Assembly: GCA_964017235.1 (NCBI GenBank)
Contig: OZ024930.1
Span: forward strand, 154,814,221-154,878,220
Reading direction: 5' to 3'
Source: Sabellastarte sp. h YS-2021
Lineage: Eukaryota; Annelida; Polychaeta; Sabellida; Sabellidae
Length of the DNA: 64,000 bases
Of the stretch, positions 1-13,395 are shown piece by piece. Within the stretch, counting starts at the first letter, position 1. Each line of letters starts with the position of its first letter. The notes beneath the pieces were generated by a model. The model saw nothing but the letters and a program-made list of their open reading frames with translations, had not been told where the DNA came from and ran no database searches. The translations under genes were made by a program, and so were the position numbers.

Positions 1-2159
1 TATTATCCAATGAAACATATTGCAACATTAGAAAAGAGACAAAAATACACACAGTTGGAATTTGTGTTACAAATCACACAGAACTCAGAACACAGATTGT
101 AACCATGTAAGGCAATTAATTAGTACAAGTCCAGGCAACATAACACACACCTCCACTTTTGGTTAAATTTTACAGCTAAAGCATCTCAGTTTTGACATTA
201 ATTGTGAATAAGTATTTAAAAAAATAAGTTGAATTATTGTTAGCAGAATTTCAAATATAACAGACATATTCTATGGGATGGCATCCATAAAAAGGTCCAG
301 TAAAAAGCAAAAAATTGCATCAATTGTATAGCCCATTGAATTAAACCTGGGAGAGCTTCAGCCAATCTTTCAATGATTCCCATTTCTGAATAAGAGAACT
401 GTCCCACCTCTAACAAAATTCACAAAAGTTTGTGACATTAACCACAATCACTGAAGTTTGGATATCAAAATGTACCCCCAGGGGGACAATACCACAACAG
501 TAATAGCACAACAGGTAAAAATCTGGAACTGCCTAGCCTGTAGGTACCCCTACAACAATATGCAATGATAACAACACAAAATAAGGCCAAGCAAAATCAA
601 TTTTTAATTTGGAAAATCTTTCACCAATTATTAGACTGATGGGCATCATCAGTGTTTACCATAGAGTGCCAGCTAAAATAACCAAAAACCTGCATATTTC
701 TGTTCCCATCTTAAAAAGTCTTTTCACCATTTTTCAAAGTTTAAAGTGGGTGCAATAACTGAGTGTATTGGATTGGTGAGTACGTTCAGTCACTTATTTT
801 TCCTCATTAAGCTTTGTAGGAGCTTTTTGGTTGGCTTCCCCAATGTTTCTCCATGTTGCTGACCCCCGGTATGTGAATTGATTGCAGATTTCTGTTTTTC
901 TGTATGATACACCTTAGAATCTGTCTTTTCAATAGAGATTAAACCCTATAAAATTAGAAGTAGAATTACAGTATGGGGATCAACTGGACCACGGTGAATA
1001 ATGTAGAAAGACAAGGAAAACCAAAAATTTGTAGTACCCCCAAACAACAATACCTTCTTTGCAACTTTCAGGAGAGCTGTGGCAAATAATCAATGTTCTC
1101 TTGTAATAAGATCAAATGTAATTACAATGGGGAAGATAGTTCCTGTTAGTTTTGATGAGAAAGTATCTTCTGTAGATACCTTCTGTATCCTGTTAGCAAT
1201 GCAAATTATGGTTTAAAATAAAATGGGGGAAAGGAGTGCAGATGACAGTTTTATTGTGATTACATTCCATCCAGCTTCTACTGATGTCTAACCCCTCTCT
1301 TCAGAAATATCAAATACTGTGATTCTAATCAAATTCTAATCAGAACTCAGAAGTTCTGCTTCCTCTTTGTTAATAAGCTGTTTTTAATATTTTAAAAAGT
1401 TACTTTGTATACTAAATATATCAAAAGCCATAATAATTGAGTTTGAATAATTGAATGTTCCAACACCGATACAATTAACAAAAACATAATAAAATAAAAA
1501 TAAATAAATAGGTAAATAAATAAATAAACATAAATAACAACATTTACATTACATAGCTCTTGTTAACACAAAACAATTGTGTATTTGTGAATGTTTTAAA
1601 ACACAGTATCATCCATTATCAAAAATGAAATAAATTCTTGTGAGAGAAACACACCCAACTTTCAGTTCTGTGAAAAAGTCACTTACCTACTCAGAGATTT
1701 GATCCACATGAAAGTTAGTGGACTTATCTGTGCAAGATTGCGGGGGGAGGGGAGGGGGGTGTAGAGTGCTTTTACAAGAGAGGTAGTTTGAGGAAGGGGA
1801 AGAGGGGAGGTTATTTCAGAATGGCACGAGTGAAAGGAAATAGGGGGTATAGAAGAAATGTTTTGGGAAAGAAGAATAGGACATAAAATGTGTTTCTGAT
1901 AGCCAGTTATGAGTTATTTGCAGTGATTGCCCAAGTAAGCCCTTGGTATGCAGACAAGTACTAGTGTGTTTGGTTGTCCTTGGGCTTTGTATGAAGTATT
2001 TACTCAACTTTTAGGAGGGGGAAATAGCAACTTGTTTTTTTCTCCCAAGAGTTGCCTAATATGGAATCACTGACAGTTGGCTTCATCCATACATAAAATA
2101 CTCTGAAAAAGGTTCAAACTTTAGTGCTTTAATTCAAACATTAATTTCTTAACCTAAAC
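1..2159. other. AT-rich non-coding stretch
   Basis: No gene or recognised repeat is seen. An aataaataaata run lies at 1485-1530 and a G-rich tract (ggggggaggggaggggggt) at 1741-1760. Confidence 0.5.
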
Positions 2160-2620
2160 AGGTATAGATGCAGAAACATGTGTATTTAAAGATAGAGGGA
2201 TAGCTATAGATGCAGGAATGTGTGTATTCTAAGGCATAGCGGCAGATATAGGTAAATGTTTAGTCTAAGATAAAGGAACATATGTAGATGTAGGAACATG
2301 TATAAATTCTAAGGTATATCAGCAGATATAGGAATATATCTGTTTTGCCACAGAGATTGACACAGGAATATATCTGATATAAGATATATAAATGGAACAT
2401 ATGCATTCTAAGATTTAGGACAAATTTAAACAAAGAGTATGTAAAGTGTAAGGTACAGGAACATATACTGGAAGGAACATGTGTATCCTAATGGTCAAGA
2501 CAATATTGATATTGAGAACTTGTATATTCTAAGCAACTGGAACAGATATAGATTTAGAAACGTATGTGTTCTGTGGTATAGGAACAAATATAGATGTGGG
2601 GTTATGTGTATTGAAAAAAG
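2160..2620. repeat. Degenerate tandem array of about 50-bp units
   Basis: Variants of agatataggaacatgtgtat plus tctaaggtatag recur about nine times. The open frame over 2481-2774 is a by-product of this composition. Confidence 0.65.
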
Positions 2621-4924
2621 TAATGCTACATCAGCAATGATTAATCCAGTACACTATGAGTCCATCGTTTTACACTTTTTGTTGAAACCAATATTTCCAA
2701 CTTTCATTCCCATGAAAAAGTGTACCCTCCTCAGCAATTCCCATAAGTCCGATGTATACTTGTTTCATATGTGATTTATAATTAAATATTTTGTTCTAGC
2801 TATGCGTTATTCACACGAAAAACTACTCTAGCTAAAACAGATAACCAAGTGACATCCTTGACCCATATAATGTAAATCCACTGACAAGATTGAGTAAATC
2901 TTTGCATGATTTGTTACCGGATGGTCGAGGTGGGTTGGTTGTAATTTGTGTGTTCAAGGATGTTTTACATCTGTGATTTAATTAGCACGACTGCTTACCA
3001 GAGATATGGGTATATATGCACAGGGAATTAGACAGGAAGAAAATCTGGGATATAACTTAGCTGACTCATGGCCTTAATGGCTATCAGGGCATGTTTGATG
3101 TCCATAAAGTAGATTTTATTCCTCTCCTGTTCAGAGTCACTCACCACATAGTAAACCTGTCTTTGATCTGTGCTAAATGCTGCTGGCTTTTTCTTAGCAT
3201 AACACACCCTGATAGCATTCAGTATTCATAATGTGCAATTGTTTCAGAAATGTAACATTGTCTAAACATGTGCAACAGTTTTTAAATCAATAAACCAGAT
3301 TTAATCCATAAAGCCTATTGGTCGATGAGACTTTCTGTAGCTTGAATTATGTAATATCTATTAAATACTTAAGTAAATGGTTGGGATAAAATGGCAAATA
3401 TAGAGATATACTCAAATAGATTATGTCAACGTGTATTGCAAAGAAAGTGATATTTAGCAGGTACTATTATTTTTTAAAAAAACTTTGTTTCTCAAGGATT
3501 TATAAATCAATTATGGCTTTATTGCAATGATATATTTGTGTCTTCAAAGAATTTGACCCTTTAATAAGTTTAAGATTTAAATTTAAAAAATATATTTGAA
3601 AATAATGACGCATGTAAACTTTAATACAATATATGTGTACGGTAGAAAAATTGAAAAGCTTCTAATTATTTCAATATTGTAGAATTTAATTAAAAAGTAT
3701 TACATTTCTTTTTACCATTTCATGTATGGATAATCTTAAAATGTAGACAACTATCAGTTATAATCTCTGCTCTCTGTGTCAGGTGAAACATATACCAAAT
3801 AGTGAAGATACTATGTAAGTACAGCAAATTGTATGCGTGTGTATGATATTTTAGGTGTTTATGGTAAAGAAATTGCTTTCATTTTTAAAAATGCTATATT
3901 AGGTTTTTTAACAATAACAACAAACGGAAAAACTTGAGGCAAAATTTCTTAAAGACATAGAAGATAGCATTATCAAACATAAGATGGTGAACTTGAAGTG
4001 AAATTCAACTTTAAAAGGTAAAGAAAGTGTGAATATGGATTGCAAAATGAAGCAAAAATGGTGAGCAAAATGTGAACTTGGTTTCACAAAAAGTAAATTA
4101 CATTTTGCAATGTCAAAGCTGAAAAAGAAATAATTTTAGTAATTATGTTTTAAATCTTAAAATGAGCTTCCTTTTAGTTTTTAATTATAAGAGAGAAAGT
4201 CGTTTTAAGCTTTTGACGAGAAAACATTCATGCATTTTGAAACCTGTCACACTTTGTTAAGTTGGTTAGGTGTGACATATTTGTTCTTGGCACGTTTAAT
4301 ACAGCACAGAATGAAACAGGTAGAGGATAATTTCCCTGGAAAGACTGCAAGTAATCTCCTGGTCTCCAACTCCCAATATAGTCAATGATTTACTATATAG
4401 CTTCTGACAGTTCTCCACATGCAGATGATGATACAATTTGAGGTGATTGCTTCCGACACTAAAGTTGATAACCGATAAGACATCACTTTAATTTTGATAT
4501 TTCTTCTATTGGTAGATGTGGCCAGCATATACCAGAGACACTGAAGTGGCCAAAACCTCCCTATCTATGATGTAATTTTTATTTGTGATTTCGCCACTTT
4601 GTTTTGATGAAAGAGGGCACATATCTGGACATATTGTATTGCAGTGGTGTGTTCAGACCTTTATACCTTATTATTTTTGTGTGTTCAAAATTTAATTAAT
4701 TGATGATTTGATTAAATACTAATTAATTAAATTGTAATTACTGTAGCCAGTGTTTGAGCTGTGCAGGTGAATGGTAACAGTAAATAAACAATTCTGCATT
4801 GACTATCAAGATCCAGGCCAACTTTGAGAAAGACTCAACCACAGGTAGACCTCAACTTGTTTGAACATATGACCCTAATCTAGTTAAAAAGTTTAGCATG
4901 CCAATATTGCTTACAAAATTAAAA
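2621..4924. other. AT-rich non-coding stretch
   Basis: I see no frame with codon character, no inverted ends and no tandem order here. Confidence 0.5.
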
Positions 4925-5102
4925 AAAGAGAGTACTGATTCGGTAGTCTGGATCTCGATCATCTTTGTGGAGGATCAAGCCATGGGAAGACCCCATCTTT
5001 TGTCAAGATATAACTGAGTGGTTGTATAGTTTTTGAGTTATGCAGATAAGCAAACAGATAAACAGACAGACAATGTTTGCCCCTCCACTTCGGAGGTAAT
5101 AA
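4925..5102 (-). repeat. Dispersed repeat with CTGTCTGTTT head, minus copy
   Basis: The complement begins ttattacctccgaagtgg, then gtctgtctgtttatctgttt, gcataactcaaaaactat and a ggcttgatcc/gatcgagatccag end. This is a widespread invertebrate repeat form. Related pieces occur elsewhere in the window. Confidence 0.6.
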
Positions 5103-5263
5103 GTCTGCTTATATAATTAAATTTCTAACTGACAACCTGATAAGATAAATTAATCTCTATTAAACTAATGTCACACTTGTTCATTTGGACACATTGATAT
5201 CTCCCTTTACACAATGTGGAATAAAAGATGGACTATTACTTGGCTTGGTCAATCTATCAAAAC

Positions 5264-5324
5264 TAAAAAAAAAAAAAAAAAAAACAACAACAAAAAAACA
5301 ACAAAAAAAAAAAAAAAAAAAAAA
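5264..5324. repeat. A-rich low-complexity tract
   Basis: Two long A runs separated by a caacaacaaaaaaacaacaa segment. It could be the tail of an old retroposon, but no element was recognised upstream. Confidence 0.7.
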
Positions 5325-6796
5325 CGTACGTTGAGGCTTATTTGGTGCTAGTTAATGTGGATTTATTTTTTACTAACACATACATTTGCACAATTTAACC
5401 TTATAAATTTACTTACACCAAGAAAAATGCCAACCTTTTTCTCATTTTCAAGTATTTTTACATGGGCGATAATGTAATTTATCTCTACATTTTTAAATGA
5501 TGATAATGTAATTTTTTCTATATAAAATCGGCACAATAAATCAGTACACAGTCAGTCAGCTTTGTCCTGGAGGTCAATGTGGATGTTTAAACCTGGGCAT
5601 AGTAATACCCCTGTTTCACTAACATGAAGTTGCACAAAGGCCAACCTGATAACATATTCCTGAGCATAATCTTATTAGTTGTGCGATTTATGTTTTACTT
5701 AGAAAGGTCAGGAGTGGAATCTGAGCAATCGTAGCAACTCATTCTATTTCTAAGTGTGTTTAAAAACCTTTGCGAGTAAGCATTTATGTCACAATCCATC
5801 TTTTCAGTCGTAAATAACCAATCATTTAGGCTTCCAAAGCATACATATCTAGGTGTTATGACTTCTCTTTTGGCTGCTAGGAATAATCTTGCATATTTGT
5901 CTTTTAAAATGTAGCTGAGTGATTTTGCCACAAAGAGAGAATTTGTAGGAGTCTCAAAAGTTCTGTACAGGAGTTATCGGGGCTTATTTATTACAAGTTC
6001 ACTTTATGATTCACATTGATCAGGAGCAGATTGTAAGACATATCTTTATATGATTTTAGTTTCACTTGTTTAGGATAGTGATATCAACTGAAACTGTCTC
6101 AGAATCTGTATTTATACTCAAAACTGTCCTAGTTCTGAACTTGAATACATTTAGATATTTATATTACTTCCCTTGTATTAACCTTAACCCTAATAACCGA
6201 ATATTGATATGTAAAAATTACCTTAAAGTGTCCCCTTATTGTGTCATTACCTTTGGCATTTATCCTCATTAACCCAATATAGAAACTGCCTAATTATTCT
6301 GTTGAAAGTAAATTGCTAAGAAGAATTAATGGGGAGTATAAACTTAAATCAATCGACTGTATAGACGAAATACAATCAACTTTAAAATAAATGATTTATA
6401 TTTGAGGCAATAAACACATATGTCTGTATATGTGTACGTTGAACCAGCCACTTATTGTTTTACACCAGCAGCCTTGAATGCACAGTTACCCATAAAGTTG
6501 ATTTATATTTATTACTTGTTATTAACATTGAAGGCCATGTTTATAACATATGTTTCTTACATCTTCACTAATATTTCAACCCACGTTGTGCATTACTGTG
6601 TTACGTTCAAGGTTTCAATGTATGTACTTTCCTGGAATTAATAATATTGAGAAAACAATTTTCATTGATTTTATGAATCATGCAGTATATATATACATAT
6701 TGACAGATATTCATGCATTCCGCAAAGTTTCCATTAGCTACCTTTCAATCCTTAGTCTCAGATTTAAAAGCAAAAGTAATAAAATTGCAAACTTGG

Positions 6797-6945
6797 CAGG
6801 GGCGTAACTTATGTATGTACCAGTAAGCCCAGCAGCCGTACCATTTTGTTAGTAGAATCATTAATGAGATATCAAAACCCTATCTCCTATTAAATAATGC
6901 ATATAACCACAACCTTCTGAAAATTCCGAGTGCACCAAATAAACA
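6797..6945 (+). repeat. Dispersed repeat starting aggggcgtaact, copy 1
   Basis: Shares order and wording with 17249-17390: gcgtaact/acgtagct, then gtagaatcatta/gtcgaatcatta, accacaacttctga-like and gtgcaccaaat/gtgtaccaaat. Confidence 0.6.
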
Positions 6946-7679
6946 AGGCCGAAAGTAGACGGGAACAAGCCATCCTTTAACAATAAAGGGACTGGTATCG
7001 GCCTCGATCATTATTTTAATTACTTATATGCTTTTTGTATGTATTTAAAACAGTTTAAACATTTATTATTGAAATTATAACATCAAATATTGTGAATTAA
7101 ACTTAAAAATATTTTGGAATGACAATAATCTTTAGAAGCAAAACATGTTTTGGGTGATAATAGAAGGTCGACAGTACTTAAACTAACGACGGAAGTGTTG
7201 TACCCAAGATGGTGGGCGATGCCTGACCCTATATTGCAGAGTAGGGTCGGCGGAAACCAGACTAGGCCGAAAGTAGTGCGAGCTGCAAAGCTATCAGAGA
7301 AACAAGTAATGCACTGAAGCGGTCACCAATCCCAATACTAATGAACTGTTAGCAAGTTTACTATTTAACTATTAGAATGTCACCTCCACAGTACTGGGTA
7401 GGATTTCAGGACATGGCAATATTTGGGATGCACTTAAGACCAATGTTAAAATGACCTTATCTGTTTAAAGGGATACATCTCAAGCTTTGTCTATTCCTCA
7501 TAGTCCTGACTCAACCTCAACCAGAAACTATCTATTCAGGAGATTACCACTATGGAAGAAGTTAACAAACAATAAATAATAAGTATTTTGACTGTAATCA
7601 TAATATATAAGTACATAACTGTGTCATTCTATGGAAATATTTACTATCGTCCTTTTTAAAGGGAAGGTATTGGAATCAT

Positions 7680-7950
7680 AAGTGTTTGTCTATCCGCATG
7701 TATAATTCCAAATCTATATATCAAATCAGGATCATATTTTCACACAAATTGGTGTCTATCTGTGGCCCCGTCCTCTGCAAAGGATTATATGGATCAAGAT
7801 TTACGCTCTAGCATGTCTTGAGGGATAATTCAACAATATCTCATACATAGATCAAACTGTATTGATCATATTGGGTTTATGTTTACACAAGGTGGGGTCT
7901 GGGCTTGGCTTGATCCTCAGAGATAATCTGGATCCGAATTGGGAGTCCAG
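7680..7950 (+). repeat. Dispersed repeat with CTGTCTGTTT head, diverged copy
   Basis: It runs from tgtttgtctatccgcatgta through tatcaaatcaggatcatatt to aatctggatccgaattggga, following the order of the copy at 4925-5102 on the opposite strand. Confidence 0.5.
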
Positions 7951-8109
7951 AATATGTTTCGAGGTTTTTCCAATAATATCTGGTTCCGATTCCTGGAATA
8001 ATGTTTGTGCTCTCTCCTTGTAAGTTACTTGTTATGTATCTTGTAAATGGGACAACGTGTACCATGTCTCTATTAAGTAACATTGGTAAATGTAAATATA
8101 TATGCACAT

Positions 8110-9600
8110 ATACATCATTAACACCATAACTGAATTTTATATCAATATTACAAGAACATTTGGAAGAAGGGTTAGCCTTACTTAAGGCTCAAATTTATTA
8201 TATGTACACACATATTATGCATTCAAAAAGTACTTGTACATGTTAGGAGTTGTAAGCTCATCAGACAGAGAGTCTCTGTATTAGCAATATGCTTATGTAA
8301 AGACCAGTATATGTAAGGGTAAATATTAAAAGAGACATTATTGTGTAAACTGGAAGTTTTCCCCATATGCAAAACTTGAGCCTTTAATAAAACAGGGTTT
8401 ATGGTAAATAGATTTGCCATCTTTCCTAGTCCCTCGAAGTTTAAATATCTGTGAATTTTAAAACAGCAGAAAGTTCTATTGACTTTTCTTTCTATAGCTG
8501 ATGGTTATAAAGTCTACATTGTTTTATCTTGTGATTTCTCAGATTTATAGCTTCCATAAATATCCTCTGGGCTTCAAACAATCTCGTATATCCTTGAATT
8601 TCCTTCAATATTTATTCAAAATTCTGTCATTATATTTCATACTGCTGAGGTAATAAAATCAACAGGCGTGTGACTATGAAATATCAAACAATGGATCAGA
8701 AAGCTGACATTAAATTGACTCATGTTGTGCACACGTGTTAGTGTTTTCCATCGCCAGCAACACAAGACTACTGAGAAGAGTGAAAGTAGTTACATGACAC
8801 TGTATATTTACCTCAAAGTATTGGGATTCAAGACCCCAGTTTCATTTCTGTGGATGAGCTGCTTTGTTTGTTTTTTTACCACTTGTGATACATACTGGAG
8901 ACCTGCCTAAATGATCTGGGAGTATACTGGATGAATATTGGCTGTTTTGGGCCCATCCACAAAGCTTCCAAATATCTCGTGCTTCACATAATTTCCGGGA
9001 GCAGTCTGGGAGTGAAGAGATTTTTATCTCATCTGGGACAGGTCCCTAACAGCTACAAGATGGGACCACAGTGGGTACTTTGTTATACTTTAGGGACCAG
9101 GATAATCCTTTGGCATCCCTCACTAAACAGGGTGTGAGCATCCTAAGATAAACCCCTTATAGTGGAACTGGGGTATAAGATGAATTACCATGTTTATAAG
9201 ACAAGATGTTGTGATGCAATTTGGGCAGAGTGGTCAGGCAAATATCTCATGTGTGTCAGTATGAACTGGTTACCATAATTCCCTGCTAATGGTCATTAGT
9301 GGCTGCCTATGTTATGCAGGGTTAGACAAGCTTGAAAACCTCATCAGGCATCATTCCCATCACAACTTATTGCTACTGACAGAGTTGTTATACTGATTTA
9401 ACCTCTAGTAGCTGTTTTTCTAAAGACAGAGTGTAAGAATTGGGATCATAATCATGTTACTGAGGTAAAAGAGCTGTCCATTTTTTTTCTGTTTCAGCTC
9501 TACCTTATAACTGTGGCATAAAACAGAGTACATATATGGCAATCTTTTAGAGAAAGTAGTCAGTGATCATGTGGTCAACAAGATTTATCTGTAGTTACTT
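8110..9600. other. Non-coding stretch
   Basis: Only short frames without recognisable motifs. Nothing else is seen. Confidence 0.45.
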
Positions 9601-9611
9601 GTCTCTCTCCT

Positions 9612-9740
9612 CTGTGGTTGTGGGTTCGAGACTAGCTAATTGCAAAATGTGGGATGCACTGAAAACATGTCCTCATATGACTTTTGCTGTTAAAATGGAT
9701 GTAAAACACCCACTTTGACACTTAATATAATAACATTGCA
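9612..9740 (+). mobile_element. SINE family C copy, 5'-truncated
   Basis: A B box gtgggttcgagac is followed by the tail catatgacttttgctgttaa and ggatgtaaaacacccacttt. The A-box half is lost. Confidence 0.6.
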
Positions 9741-10039
9741 TAAAGTTTTTGGGCTCATTTAACACCTTTTCTACAAAGTTTGCAAGATTTAATTTAATCG
9801 TAACAAACACCCCCCTATGTGCCAGCTTTGCAGGTAAAGTTTTGTGACACTTACGTGTAGTCAACATTTCTCTCCAATCATACTATTGTTTCTTGCCTAG
9901 TTTAATGGGGAAGATTTGGGGGAGGGGGGCACCACCACTGTGCATCAGGGTGTCCAATATTTTATAACTTTCTAATCTTGATTGTGACCCACAGGTAAAA
10001 CATGAAAAAGGGAGGGGTGAAAGTAGTATAATAATCTTT

Positions 10040-10345
10040 TAATATGTCTGTTTATCAGTCAGTCTGTCTGTGCGTATGACACAAAAGTATACATCATACT
10101 TTAGGCAAGGTGGGTCACATCAGTCTTTCCCAATGTTGGTCTGGATCTAGATTTGGATAAATATTCCAGAGTAGATTTTGTGAGCTTTATCTGCATGCAT
10201 TAGTCAGTGAATTGGGGTAATTTTTTTACACTCAACATGGGGTATAATCATTGCTTGGCCCTACTCAAAATCAATTCGGAAATGGATCAATAGTTATGAT
10301 CTGGATCGGAATTTAAAATCCAGATTCTTTTCAGCACTACCCAAG
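10040..10345 (+). repeat. Dispersed repeat with CTGTCTGTTT head, long copy
   Basis: It has tcagtcagtctgtctgtgcg, caaggtgggtcacatcag, then ttatgatctggatcggaatt as its end. Confidence 0.55.
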
Positions 10346-10350
10346 TGAGG

Positions 10351-10560
10351 AATAATAATAATAGTACTGGGCTCTTATATAGCGCTTTTTCTATTATTAG
10401 CTCAAAGCACTTTACACAGTATTACCCCAGCAAGGATAGTTAGCCTTGGTAACCTTACCTATTGCTGCTATGCAAGGCGCAGATGCCAGTATTACTTATA
10501 GCTGAGTGCCCATATTTCCCCTACATTGAAAAGACACTGGTTGTGCATCTATCTAGCAGA
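10351..10560 (+). repeat. Dispersed repeat with atatagcgctttt motif
   Basis: The words gggctcttatatagcgcttt and ctcaaagcactttacacag at the start, followed by a GC-richer body to about gaaaagacactgg, resemble a repeat form common in marine invertebrates. Family not known to me. Confidence 0.45.
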
Positions 10561-13395
10561 TGGTGAACCAGTGGCAAAACGAAGTTTATTTGTTAAGTTT
10601 AAATTAATTAACCAATGACAGACCGAACTACAAACTACTTTCAGGTTTTACATTCACAAACATTCGTGTCCTCACAGCATCCTTAATCTTGGAATTTTAT
10701 AAGACAATAGGAGTTATCCAAATAAAAATAATTAAATAAGAATTCATATTTAACATCAATTATTATGAATATGGTTATTTTAAGAAGCAATATCCTTAGG
10801 CTTATTAACTTAATTTTTAATGCTATTATCTATAAAGCTTTTGGTTGCAATTTGTTAATAATTTTCTGTAAAATTCTAAAAACTCGAAGGAATTAAAATA
10901 AATCTTACTTTTAAGAAATTCTGCTTATTCTTAGAAATTCTTGCATTTTTTTTGAAAATTATAAAAATAAGAATAATTTAAAAACACAAGAACACCAGTG
11001 AATATGATATTCACTGGGGTTTTGGGTTCCTTAACACAAGGTATGACTGAACCAGCTCATTGCCCATGATTTGTTTTAGAGAAAAAATTCTAAGAGCACA
11101 TGTTCCTTACTTTACTGCAGTACTTACTACAAATGTATATAATCATATGCTTCCATCTTTGTCAAATAAGGGTAAAGTGAGATGTATCATTGGTACAGAC
11201 CTTACAGATCTTTATACAAACATGTATCAAGTCGTGATCACAAGAACACCTCATCAGCACCACCTATTATGTGGTGATCACCAGAAGATCTGCTGAATAT
11301 AACTTAATTTCTTGTAATTATCACTTAAACATTATTTTCTGATCACTAGATAATGTGGAGATCACCACTTATTTTCACCAGATGTTGACTGATGGATGTT
11401 AACAGATGGATGTTAACAGATCAATGTACACGGATCAATTACACAATGCTTATAATTCTTCAAAGACTAATGAAACACATAAATGAAGAGAGTAAACAAA
11501 TGATAAGTCTATGTTTTGTCCCTATGAATTTATCATTCATAAAAAATTGTGCTCAAAGTTCTGCAAGACTGATAGTTATTAGACACTATTTTCATCTGAA
11601 ATTCATCTGTTGTTTCAAGAGGGAAGAATTTCCAAGTCTAAAAAGCTCATTACGGTCATCTTTCAACCTATTACAAGCATCAAATATTATCCAAAGCAAT
11701 TTGTCGTTGAAAACGATAAATTTTTTCCTGTTCAAATAATTCATGTTTCTGTTATTTGTCAGCAAGAATCTCATTTGCTTTCAATCACAATACTTTAGCT
11801 CACTGATGGGGCTTTCGCAATTGTCCAGACAAACAAGAACTATATGGTTGAAGAGAACACACTAACCATGGTGTAAATGCCATTCTTTTACTATTGTAAG
11901 TTATGACATTACAAAACAGTTCAATGTAGATCTAACATAATAGATTACAGATATATGTAATTAAAACAAGGTCATGATGTGATGCAGTGAGAAGAAAGTG
12001 ATAAAATGTGACATTTGCTAGGTCCTTGGGTTTATGCTACCATAGTTAGTACTAAGTTTATGCATCCTTGACAGCCTATAAAACATATGTCTGTCTGTGT
12101 GTCCCCTATTTAGATTAAATACGGTCCACAGTGGATAATGAATATACTCAGAGCAGTATCTGAAAGACAATGGCTCAGGGATGACCATTTATAATGTCTC
12201 TGAGGTCCTTTAGTCTGCCACTGGGGATAGGACTCAATTGCCTAAGACCAGCATTTTAGTGGTCAGTCCAGCATTGACATGTCACCCTATATCTGGGTTT
12301 GAGCTCCAACCCCATGTGTACCGTTGGTGTTACTCACTAGGTCATAGTAACAGATATCACACCAGAGACAATAAACTCTGATCCAATATGAAACAAGTTT
12401 CATTTTGAATGATTCTCTAATTGTTATTGGGTCAGAAAGCTATATCATCAGCATATACCACAGATTTCCTCAACTAAAATGGTCTTTTTTATTCATGATG
12501 TAATATTAAAATAGTTTTTACCATTCTGTTCAGTTTAAAAGAGGAGTGTACGGCATCATATTTGTGGCATCGTATTGGTGTGAACAGGCCTTTAGGGGCA
12601 CATGTGCTTGTCACAGTCCTTAAGAGGGGCACTCACACGGAGAAATGTGACACAGGTTTTAGTTTCCATTATTCCTTTAGATTTTTTTTCATCCTAAGTC
12701 TTGTATAATTTCCATTAGCTTGATTTCTTTCATATCCCATGTGGGTATTTATTATCTATAGAAGGATCCACTATAAAAACTTACCAGGGATCTCATTTTT
12801 CTCATCAAAAGTCTGCTTTTATTAAACATAAGCTTGTCATTTCAGAGGAAGGAAGTAGTGGTTATTAAATAAACAAAAAATATACCAATAATTGGATGGA
12901 GGGAGGGCAGTCTATTCTGTGATATATGGCACAGTAAAACCGATGATATGGAAGTAAGAATCTCTGATTTAATCTGTCAGGCTTTCAAATCTTTTTCTTA
13001 TGTAATAAATGGCTACTTTATTGCATATAAGAATGGTCTAAAATAAATTAAACTTTTTTTTTTCAAAATTTATATTTTTAGACAAACTCACTGACGATTG
13101 CATTGATATTCAAAAGCTTCATATTGTCATGACATAGCCACTAGTTAAAGTCATATTTTTACAAGATCGTGGATACAAGAGAAGTTAGGTATAATATTTT
13201 GTGTATCGAATAAACATTAAGATGAAAATATAACAATGGATGCTCCAAAGTAAGAATATATTTGCACAATCAATAAGTGACTGGATTTAGCTAAGTCATC
13301 AATACGAATTATTTCATTCTCTTTTGAACCCCTTAGAGATCTCTGTGGCGACTTTTTACCTGTTTCCCAAACGAACAATTTTTTAAAGATAGGCA
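10561..13395. other. Non-coding stretch around a SINE
   Basis: Apart from the SINE at 12130-12350 there are only short frames. Words like ttattcttagaaattctt at 10920-10950 recall the body of the TTCACAAAG repeats. A palindrome tggtgatcacca lies at 11271. Confidence 0.45.
12130..12350 (-). mobile_element. SINE family A copy
   Basis: The complement carries the same body as 17464-17790: aggatgaccatttat, ctgccactggggatagga and a B-box remnant tgggtttgagctccaa, with the head running into ctcactaggtcatag. Confidence 0.78.

Noticed and set aside
5695-5931. A 78-codon minus-strand frame with protein-like composition
   Set aside because: No recognisable domain, no splice sites I could pair with it and no similarity to the repeats here. 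It is kept only as a weak possibility.
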